Assembly: GCA_963754045.1 (NCBI GenBank)
Contig: CAVWEN010000002.1
Span: forward strand, 806,001 to 870,000
Origin: JALZKA01 sp963754045
GTDB lineage: Bacteria > Actinomycetota > Thermoleophilia > Solirubrobacterales > 70-9
Direction of reading: 5' to 3'
Length of the DNA: 64,000 bases
Shown piece by piece: positions 57,771 through 64,000 of this stretch (position 1 is its first letter; every line of letters starts with the position of its first letter). The position numbers and the translations under genes were made by a program. The notes under the pieces were generated by a model. It searched no databases and was not told the origin of the DNA. It saw only the letters and a list, made by a program, of their open reading frames with translations.

Positions 57771-59219
57771 GTGCCGCCCGTGCAATGGGGACTGCGCAAG
57801 AGCAGGGTTGGACTCTTGGTGACGGCTGCCGCATCGCTCTGCGCCCTCGTTGCGCCACCGGCCAACGCAGGCGGTCCCCCGCCGGCGCCGATCCCGAGCC
57901 TGAACGGCTCGATCTTCTTCTCGGCCTCGACGCCGTCCACCGGTAGTGAGCTGTGGCGTACGAATGGCAAGACCGGCGGCACGAAGCTGGTCAGGAACAT
58001 CAACCCGGGGGGCGCGGACTCATCGCCCGGGGGCTACACCGCCGCCAGATTCGTCCGGGTCGGAAAGCAGGTGTTTTTCACCGCCACGCACCAGGGCTCC
58101 GGGCTTGAGCTCTACAAGACCAGGGGCACAGGACCTACGACTAAGCGCGTCGCGGATATCTTTGCGGGGACCAGCCACTCGGATCCCAGTGGACTGACCC
58201 GCCTCGGAAAGTTTCTGATCTTCGCCGCGGACGACGGCTTGTCCGGTAGGGAGTTGTGGCGCACCGACGGGACCGCGGCGGGCACGAGGCGGATCAAGAA
58301 CATCGCGCCCGGCGGCGCCTCCTCCGGTCCCGCGCACCTGTTTCACTTCAGGGGCAAGATCTACTTCCAGGCCACCACCGGGTCCACCGGCGAGGAGCTG
58401 TGGCGAACCGATGGAACCGCCCGCGGCACCAGGCTCGTGAAGGACATCGAGCCCGGCAGCTACGGATCGGTCCCGTCCAACTTCGCACGGTTGGGCAAGC
58501 AGCTGTTGTTTCACGCGAGCGACGGCGCCAAGGGCTCGGAGCTCTGGTCGACCAGGGGCACTCGCGGCTCGACCAAGCGGCTCTCGGACATCGCGCCGGG
58601 GCCTCTCGGTTCATCGCCTCGGGAACTGCTCCGGGTTGGCAGCCGCTTGCTGTTCTCCGCCGCGTCCGACGGTGCTAGCAACTTCGAGCTCTACCGCACC
58701 GATGGCAGCCGGCGAGGGACGAGGCTGGTCCGGGAGATCGTGCCCGGACCCGACGGGGCCCATGCGACCCACCTAGTTCGGCTCGGCAAGCGAGTCGTCT
58801 TCTCCGCGGTACAGGGGTATCTCGATCGCGAGCCGTGGGTCAGCGACGGCACCAGGAGAGGGACGAAGCGGCTGAAGAACATCGATCCGGTCGATTCTTC
58901 ATCTCCGTATGGGTTTGCGCGAGTGGGCGAGCTGGCGCTCTTTCAGGCCGCCAATCCGCGCGACGCAAGCAATTCCGAGCTCTACCGGACCGACGGCACT
59001 CGCCGCGGCACGAAGCTGGTCAAAGAGATCCGGCCGGGCGACGGCGGTTCGCGCCCATGCCGCATCACCAGGGTCGGCAAGCGCGCGATCTTCGCCGCAA
59101 CCGACGGCGGCAACGCCGGCTACGAGCTGTGGCGCAGCGACGGCAAGGCCTCCCACACCCGGCTCTTGAAGGACATCTCGCCCGGCCCCGTCACGAGCGA
59201 CCCGTTCGGCTGCTTCTAG
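57771..59219 (+). CDS. Secreted protein of nine ELWxxDGTxxGT repeats
   Basis: A 482-residue exported protein with a Sec signal (VGLLVTAAASLCALVAPPANA). The mature part is built from about nine copies of a roughly 48-residue unit whose core is ELWRTDGTxxGTxLVKDIxPG (for example GRELWRTDGTAAGTRRIKNI and NSELYRTDGTRRGTKLVKEI); the fifth and seventh copies are the most diverged. ELW/DGT repeats form a propeller-like fold in bacterial surface proteins and are of unknown function. GTG 57771 start, or GTG 57780. Confidence 0.8.
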   Translation: MPPVQWGLRKSRVGLLVTAAASLCALVAPPANAGGPPPAPIPSLNGSIFFSASTPSTGSELWRTNGKTGGTKLVRNINPGGADSSPGGYTAARFVRVGKQVFFTATHQGSGLELYKTRGTGPTTKRVADIFAGTSHSDPSGLTRLGKFLIFAADDGLSGRELWRTDGTAAGTRRIKNIAPGGASSGPAHLFHFRGKIYFQATTGSTGEELWRTDGTARGTRLVKDIEPGSYGSVPSNFARLGKQLLFHASDGAKGSELWSTRGTRGSTKRLSDIAPGPLGSSPRELLRVGSRLLFSAASDGASNFELYRTDGSRRGTRLVREIVPGPDGAHATHLVRLGKRVVFSAVQGYLDREPWVSDGTRRGTKRLKNIDPVDSSSPYGFARVGELALFQAANPRDASNSELYRTDGTRRGTKLVKEIRPGDGGSRPCRITRVGKRAIFAATDGGNAGYELWRSDGKASHTRLLKDISPGPVTSDPFGCF

Positions 59220-59241
59220 CCGCCCTAGCGGCGGCCGCTCC

Positions 59242-61008
59242 TCAGTCCTCGAAGAGCGCGTAGCCATACTCGCCGCGCTTGTAGGCGAGCTTGGCAATTG
59301 CGCTCATCCGCTCGTCGTCGTTGCGCTCGAGCTGGCGGAAGTTCGAGCGCACGCGTGATGCGGCTCGCTCGCAGAAGGTCTCGGCGATGTAGCGCTCCTG
59401 CCCCGACGGCTCGACGCCCTGGTCGTCGAAAATCGAGCTGACCCGTGAGATCACGGCGACCTGGGCGAAGATGTCGGAGGCTGCGTCGGATATGCGCTTC
59501 TGCTGGAACTGGGCCTCGACGATGCCCTTCTTGTGCTTTTGCAACAGCCCCTCGGAGACCGAGCGCAGCTCCTTGACCTGCTCGGCGACGGCGTCGGCGT
59601 GAGACTTCAGCTCCGAATGGGCGCCACTGAGCCGGTCGGGTCTGACCTCGCGCTGGATCCGGCCGCCGACATAGTCGACGAGAACCCCGATCGAGCCGAT
59701 CGGATCGTTCAGCCCGATCTCGCCGAGCCCGGAGAGCTCCTCGCCGAGCGGCTTCAGTCCGGAGAGGGCGACGAACGCCCGCAGCACGTCGTTGGCCCCT
59801 TCGAAGATCGGGAAGATCCTGATGTCCCGCAACACCTTCTCGTAGGGATCGGTGCGCATATAACCCTCGCCGCCGCGTAGCTGCAGCGCGCGGTTTGCGG
59901 AGTACCAGAGAAACTCGGTTCCCGAGATCTTGCACATCGCCGACTCGAGCGAGTAGTCGTCAACCCCCGCGTCAACCAGGCCGCAGGTCAGGTAGGCCAT
60001 CGACTCGAGGCCGAACAGATAGGAGACCATCCAGCCGACCTTGTCCTGCACCAGCTCGAACTCGGCCAGGGTGCGACCGAACTGGCGCCGCTCCTTGACG
60101 TGGTCGATCGTGAGGTCGAGCAGGTTCTTGGCGGCGCCGACGGAGCCTGTTCCGAGGCCGATCCGCCCGTTGTTGAGGACCTCCATCGCGATCTTGAAGC
60201 CCTCGCCCGGTTCGCCGATCACGTTCTCGGCGGGGATCTTCACCTCGTTGAAGCGCAGACGCCGAAGATCGTTCGCGCGCAGGCCGAGCGTGTCGTAGCG
60301 GTCGCCCACCTCGAACCCCTTCGTGCCCTTCTCGAGGATCAGCGCGATGTGGCGGTCCTTGCCGTCCATCTCGCAACGCGCGAACACAGTCAGTACATCG
60401 GCACGCGAGCCGTTGCCGATGTAGCGCTTCTCGCCGTTCAACACCCACGACCCGTCGGCTTGCTCGACCGCGCGCGATTCGATGCCGTTCGCATCGGAGC
60501 CGGCGCCCGGCTCCGTCAGCGCGAACGCTGCGAGCTTGCGACCCGCCGCGAGGTCGGGCAGAAAGCGCTCCTTCTGTTCCTCGTTGCCGAAGAGGGCGAT
60601 GGCCTTGTAGCCGATCGACTGGTGGACGCCGAGGACGATCGAGAGGGTCGCGTCGATATGGGTGAACGTCTCGAAGACCCGGGCGTAGCCCGTCTGGCTC
60701 AACCCCTGGCCTCCGTACTTCTGATCCACGTAGAGGCCGAGCAGCCCCGCCTCGCCGAGCTCGCGGATCACCTCGTCGGGAATCCAGCGCTTCTCCTCCC
60801 ACTCGTTCGGGTCATAGCGCGCGCAGATATCTCGGGCAGCCTTGATCAGGCCGCGGACCCGTTCCTGCTCTTCGGCGTCGGGTTGGGGCCAGGGCAGCAC
60901 GAGGTCTTCGTGGATCTCGCCGAGGAAGAGGGACTTGGCAAACGAGGAGACCGCGCGCTCCGGCTTTCCTTCGACCGCTGCGGTGGTAGCTGCCTCCACG
61001 GAACGCAC
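59242..61008 (-). CDS. Acyl-CoA dehydrogenase (VLCAD/ACAD9-like, extended)
   Basis: A 588-residue FAD enzyme, longer than ordinary acyl-CoA dehydrogenases (about 380) because of a C-terminal domain of about 170 residues, as in VLCAD/ACAD9. FALTEPGAGSDANGI is the N-terminal FAD/substrate motif, RRQFGRTLAEFELVQDK and RGGEGYMRTDPYEKVLRDIRIFPIFEGAND the second; the catalytic Glu is in IFEGANDVLR. It starts beta-oxidation in the cytosol or at the membrane. Start GTG 61008; a second GTG lies at 60999. Confidence 0.93.
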   Translation of the reverse strand: MRSVEAATTAAVEGKPERAVSSFAKSLFLGEIHEDLVLPWPQPDAEEQERVRGLIKAARDICARYDPNEWEEKRWIPDEVIRELGEAGLLGLYVDQKYGGQGLSQTGYARVFETFTHIDATLSIVLGVHQSIGYKAIALFGNEEQKERFLPDLAAGRKLAAFALTEPGAGSDANGIESRAVEQADGSWVLNGEKRYIGNGSRADVLTVFARCEMDGKDRHIALILEKGTKGFEVGDRYDTLGLRANDLRRLRFNEVKIPAENVIGEPGEGFKIAMEVLNNGRIGLGTGSVGAAKNLLDLTIDHVKERRQFGRTLAEFELVQDKVGWMVSYLFGLESMAYLTCGLVDAGVDDYSLESAMCKISGTEFLWYSANRALQLRGGEGYMRTDPYEKVLRDIRIFPIFEGANDVLRAFVALSGLKPLGEELSGLGEIGLNDPIGSIGVLVDYVGGRIQREVRPDRLSGAHSELKSHADAVAEQVKELRSVSEGLLQKHKKGIVEAQFQQKRISDAASDIFAQVAVISRVSSIFDDQGVEPSGQERYIAETFCERAASRVRSNFRQLERNDDERMSAIAKLAYKRGEYGYALFED

Positions 61009-61064
61009 CCTACCCGCTCCCAGCCTTGCTTAGCCGGCCGGGCGCCGCCAAGGGTCCCCTCCGT

Positions 61065-61170
61065 CGAAGTCGTGATCCACCCGGCCCCACCGGGTAGATC
61101 ACGACTTGGATCGACCCCCTCCCTCGAGGTCGTGATCCACCCGGCCTCAGCGGGTCGAACACGACTTCGG
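61065..61170. repeat. Tandem pair of 60-base imperfect palindromic units
   Basis: TCGAAGTCGTGATCCACCCGG at 61065 is repeated at 61125 as TCGAGGTCGTGATCCACCCGG, a period of 60 bases. Each unit is itself a hairpin: AAGTCGTGATC (61067-61077) pairs with GATCACGACTT (61097-61107), with CCCGG/CCGGG inside; the second copy is less perfect (GTCGTG at 61129 with ACGAC at 61161). The pair fills the gap between the acyl-CoA dehydrogenase start and the LhgO stop. Confidence 0.65.
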
Positions 61171-61196
61171 CGCGGCCCGGCGGCCCGCGACGACGT

Positions 61197-62432
61197 TCAG
61201 TCGAGCGTAAGCTCGTCGGCGATCAGCCGTGCGATGGCCAGCGACGAGGTTGCCGCGGGCGACGGCGCGTTGCGCACGTGCACGCAGCGCCCCGTGACCG
61301 AGAGGACGAAGTCGTCGACGAGCGTGCCGTCGCGGGCGAGGGCCTGCGCCCGGATCCCTGACGGTCCGGGCACGAAATCGGCCCGCGTCAGTTCGGGCAC
61401 GAAGCGCTGCGCCTCGGCGACGAGGGTGCGAGGTGCGATCGCATGCTTCAGCTCCGTCGCCCCGGCGCGCCAGTTGCGCGCGGCCATCCGCCAGGTGCCG
61501 GGCCAGCTCAACGTCTGCCAGAGGTCGCGCCCGCGGACCCGGGAGGGGCGATACGCGTCGCGCGCCCCGACCATCAACGCCGTCGGGCCGAGCAGTACCT
61601 CGCCGTCGTGGCCGCGGGTGAGGTGGGCGCCGAGGAACGGGAGGTCGGGGTCGGGAACGGGGTAGACGTTCGATCGCACCAGCGACGCCCGCTCGGGACG
61701 CAGGCGCAGATACCCGCCTCGGAAGGGGACGATGCGCGGATCCGCCGGTGCGCCGGAGGCAACGGCGAGGCGATCCGACCAGGCTCCGGCGCAGCTCACC
61801 AGGGCCTGGGCCGCGGTGGTGCCGGTCGCGTGTCGCACGAAAACTCCGCCGTCGGCGTCGTCGATTGCGATTACCTCGCAGCCGAGGCTCACCGTGCCAC
61901 CGCGCTCGCGCAATTCGTCGGCATATGACGCAGCGACCGCGCGGAAGTCGACCACTCCGGTCGCGGGGGAGTGCAGGCCGGCGATCCCGACCGCGTGTGG
62001 CTCGATCTCGCGGATCCCGGCTGCGTCCACGCGGCTCAGCCCATCGACCTCGTTCAGCACGCCGCGGCGCTCGAGCTCGTCCAGGCGGGGCAGCTCGTCT
62101 TCACGGGTCGCAACGATCAGCTTGCCGCCGCGTCGTGCCGGAATGCCATGCTCGGCACAGTAGGCGTACAGCTCACGCGCGCCCGCAACGCAAATGCGCG
62201 CCTTGAGCGAACCGGGGGCGTAATAGATGCCGGCGTGGATGACGCCGCTGGAGCGCCCCGTCTGGTGGGTGGCCGCCTCGCGTTCGCGCTCGATCACCGC
62301 GATGCGGATGCCGTCGTGGCGCTTGGCGAGTTCCCGCGCGACAGCGAGGCCGACGATCCCCGCGCCGACCACGACCACGTCGCATTCGGGCGGCGGGCTC
62401 GTGCTCGGGAGCTGGTCGGCTGGGCCAATCAT
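61197..62432 (-). CDS. lhgO: L-2-hydroxyglutarate oxidase (LhgO) family FAD enzyme
   Basis: A 411-residue DAO-type oxidoreductase. FAD-binding motif VVVVGAGIVGLAVARELAKRH, then ATHQTGRSSGVIHAGIYYAPGSLKA, the family's specific motif, and FLGAHLTRGHDGEVLLGPTA and GPSGIRAQALARDGTLVDDF near the C-terminus. It oxidises L-2-hydroxyglutarate to 2-oxoglutarate, a repair or lysine-catabolic step, likely membrane-associated. ATG 62432 begins MIGPADQL. It is divergent from the S51 peptidase pair. Confidence 0.9.
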   Translation of the reverse strand: MIGPADQLPSTSPPPECDVVVVGAGIVGLAVARELAKRHDGIRIAVIEREREAATHQTGRSSGVIHAGIYYAPGSLKARICVAGARELYAYCAEHGIPARRGGKLIVATREDELPRLDELERRGVLNEVDGLSRVDAAGIREIEPHAVGIAGLHSPATGVVDFRAVAASYADELRERGGTVSLGCEVIAIDDADGGVFVRHATGTTAAQALVSCAGAWSDRLAVASGAPADPRIVPFRGGYLRLRPERASLVRSNVYPVPDPDLPFLGAHLTRGHDGEVLLGPTALMVGARDAYRPSRVRGRDLWQTLSWPGTWRMAARNWRAGATELKHAIAPRTLVAEAQRFVPELTRADFVPGPSGIRAQALARDGTLVDDFVLSVTGRCVHVRNAPSPAATSSLAIARLIADELTLD

Positions 62433-62497
62433 TCGCAGGCAACTTTCGACAACGGGACATACCTGTCCTGGGCGCACGCAACGAACATTCCGTCGTG

Positions 62498-63232
62498 ATG
62501 ATTACTCCCCGGCAGATCGTCGCGTTCGGAGGGGGCGGCTTCTCGATGGAGGCCGGCAACCCCCTGGTCGACGACTACGTGCTCTCACTCACGGGCTCCG
62601 AGCGTCCCCGGGTGTGCTTCCTCGGCACCGCCAGCGGTGACGCCGACGACTACGTCGTGCGCTTCTACCGCGAGTTCGCGGGCGTGCGCGCCGAGGCCTC
62701 GCACCTGGCGCTCTATCGCCGCCGCAGGGGGGTGGACGACGTGCGCGCACACCTGCTCTCGCAGGACCTGATCTACGTGGGGGGTGGCAGCCTGGTGAGC
62801 CTGCTCGGCGTCTGGCGCGGTCACGGGATCGACGTGATCCTCCGTGAGGCGTGGCACAACGGCACGGTGCTGTGCGGGCTCAGCGCGGGGGCGCTCTGCT
62901 GGTTCGAGACGGCGCTGACCGCGTACTACGGGCCGCCGCAGCGGGTGGGTGGGCTCGCGATGCTGCCGTGGAGCTTCACCGCTCACTACGACTCCGAGCC
63001 CGAGCGCCGCGAGGAGTTCCACCGTCAGCTCCGCGCCGGAATGTGCCCGGGATTCGCAGCCGACGACGGCGCCGCCCTTCACTTCGTCGACAATCGTCTC
63101 CACCGCGTGGTCTCGTCCCGGCCCGGCAAGGCCGGCTACATCGTGCGAAAGCGCGAGGGCGAGATCCTGGAGGAGCGGATCGAGGCGGATTACCTGGGGG
63201 AGCCCGCCGAACTCGCCCCTGCCGAGGCGTGA
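62498..63232 (+). CDS. Peptidase S51 (peptidase E) family protein, copy 1
   Basis: A 244-residue (from ATG 62498) cytosolic peptidase-E fold protein. QIVAFGGGGFSMEAGN begins the family and IYVGGGSLVSLLGVWRGHGID leads to the nucleophile elbow CGLSAGALCWFE (Ser near 130). The AHYDSEPERREEFHR segment and LHFVDNRLHRVV follow. Enzymes of the family cleave N-terminal Asp-dipeptides, but many actinobacterial members are uncharacterised. GTGA overlap with the next copy. Confidence 0.85.
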   Translation: MITPRQIVAFGGGGFSMEAGNPLVDDYVLSLTGSERPRVCFLGTASGDADDYVVRFYREFAGVRAEASHLALYRRRRGVDDVRAHLLSQDLIYVGGGSLVSLLGVWRGHGIDVILREAWHNGTVLCGLSAGALCWFETALTAYYGPPQRVGGLAMLPWSFTAHYDSEPERREEFHRQLRAGMCPGFAADDGAALHFVDNRLHRVVSSRPGKAGYIVRKREGEILEERIEADYLGEPAELAPAEA

Positions 63233-64000
63233 ACCCGCGTCACGCCCGCGCCTCGCGCATCATTGCGCTGGGCGGCCACGAGTTCAGCTCGCGCCCGCAC
63301 GACCAGGCGATCTGCCGTTACCTGCTCGCGCTGACTGGCGCCGAGCGCCCGCGCGTCTGCCTGCTGCCCACGGCCAGCGGCGATCCGCGGGACGGCATCG
63401 CCGGCTTTTACTCGGCGATGGACCGCTACGAGTGCGAGGCGTCGCACATCTCGCTCTTCCGCCTCGAGCGCGAGCGCATCGACCTACGCGAGCACCTACT
63501 CGCCCAGGACCTGATCTATGTCGCCGGCGGCTCGCTCGTGAACCTCGTTGCGATTTGGCGGGCCCACGGGCTGGCCGAGGTGATGGAGGAGGCGTGGCGT
63601 TCGGGCGTTCTGCTGGCGGGACAGAGCGCAGGGGCGATGTGCTGGTTCGAGCACGGGATCACGGCCTCAACCGGGGTGCCGCGTTTGTCGCAGGGCCTCG
63701 GCCTGCTGAAGGGAAGCCTCTGCGTGCATTACGCGCGCGACCCCCACCGTCGCGAGGCCTACCTCGAGTCGATCGCTTCGGGTGAGGCGCCCGCCGGCTT
63801 CGCGCTCGACGACGGCGCCGGGCTGCTCTTCGAGGACTCCAGGCCGGTGGAAGCGTTCGCGGGCGCTCGCGGCGCCCGCGTGTTCAGTGTGGAGCGCGAC
63901 GGCGACGCGGCGCTGGAGACCCAGCTGCGCCCGCTGCCGCTGCGCTGGGAAGACGGGCCTGCCGTGGATCCGGCGGTCGCCGAGCTGAGGGATCTCAGGC
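63229..64000 (+). CDS. Peptidase S51 family protein, copy 2 (cut by window end)
   Basis: A paralogue of the preceding gene. Starting at GTG 63229 (overlapping the upstream stop as GTGA), it reads without a stop to the end of the window, 257 codons. IIALGGHEFSSRPHDQAICRY, LIYVAGGSLVNLVAIWRAHG and AGQSAGAMCWFEHG are the family blocks, the last holding the nucleophilic Ser. The tail beyond LPLRWEDG probably ends soon after the window edge. It shows tandem duplication; the two have diverged to a similar degree as many family members. Confidence 0.82.
   Translation, partial: MNPRHARASRIIALGGHEFSSRPHDQAICRYLLALTGAERPRVCLLPTASGDPRDGIAGFYSAMDRYECEASHISLFRLERERIDLREHLLAQDLIYVAGGSLVNLVAIWRAHGLAEVMEEAWRSGVLLAGQSAGAMCWFEHGITASTGVPRLSQGLGLLKGSLCVHYARDPHRREAYLESIASGEAPAGFALDDGAGLLFEDSRPVEAFAGARGARVFSVERDGDAALETQLRPLPLRWEDGPAVDPAVAELRDLR

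Noticed and set aside
57771..59219. DNA-level direct repeats as a possible CRISPR or minisatellite
   Set aside because: The repeats are at protein level (ELW/DGT units) inside an open frame and differ widely in DNA sequence.
1..64000. tRNA, rRNA, CRISPR arrays, insertion sequences and integrases
   Set aside because: I looked in all gaps longer than about 80 bases and for transposase or recombinase motifs in the proteins and found none.

Overview
This 64 kb window is very GC-rich chromosomal DNA with dense, short-spaced genes and many ATGA/GTGA/TTGA stop-start overlaps. It looks like core genome of a deep-branching high-GC actinobacterium, most likely Thermoleophilia/Solirubrobacterales-like. 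This is inferred from an actinobacterial IHF-type (H2TH) protein, an actinobacterial HemQ with FprA, a PimA-like mannosyltransferase, a two-YrbE/Mkl lipid-transport module and a DUF4235-like/holin-like/DUF3618 trio. I see no rRNA, tRNA, CRISPR, insertion sequence or prophage.

Layout: 0.1-2.4 kb, nitrilase-family amidase plus TetR behind a perfect-arm palindrome, then three small envelope proteins. 2.4-7.7 kb, DegV, an HpnA-like epimerase, a GST-N protein, ErpA, an ABC-F ATPase and a thioesterase. 7.8-10.7 kb, a minus-strand hemQ-fprA-bolA-grx operon (haem and Fe-S). 10.8-15.5 kb, a polytopic phosphatase-like protein, a PimA-like glycosyltransferase fused to a flippase-like membrane domain, and a small exported protein. 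15.5-19.3 kb, metH behind a SAM-I riboswitch. 19.3-26.1 kb, a minus-strand operon of a lipoprotein, three paralogous PQQ-type sugar dehydrogenases, an aldehyde dehydrogenase and an alpha/beta hydrolase. 26.2-34 kb, MlaE-MlaE-MlaF, an RND/MMPL exporter, a thioredoxin-like protein, a B3/4 protein and two unknowns. 34-38.4 kb, mihF, a serine palmitoyltransferase-like enzyme divergent from a large GNAT protein (a possible ceramide pair), and an AlkA glycosylase. 38.4-41.1 kb, a thiamine-precursor ABC transporter behind a TPP riboswitch. 41-48 kb, MoxR/VWA, PPK2, a long coiled-coil protein and amt-glnK. 48-54 kb, signalling proteins (PAS, MBL, GGDEF/HD-GYP), a sodium-channel-like protein and a rhodanese. 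54-64 kb, thiolase, a TetR-controlled hydrolase, an ELW/DGT-repeat protein, acyl-CoA dehydrogenase, LhgO and tandem S51 peptidases, the last cut by the window end.

The observations I rate highest are: (1) genes that appear to need non-standard start codons (CTG for the lipoprotein sugar dehydrogenase and HemQ, ATA for the ABC-F protein), two of them placed in 4-base stop-start overlaps; (2) a serine palmitoyltransferase/GNAT pair suggesting sphingolipid synthesis; (3) clear SAM-I and TPP riboswitches; (4) the glycosyltransferase-flippase fusion; (5) duplicated TetR operators at 56.8 kb. All family calls come from reading motifs by eye; no database search was run.
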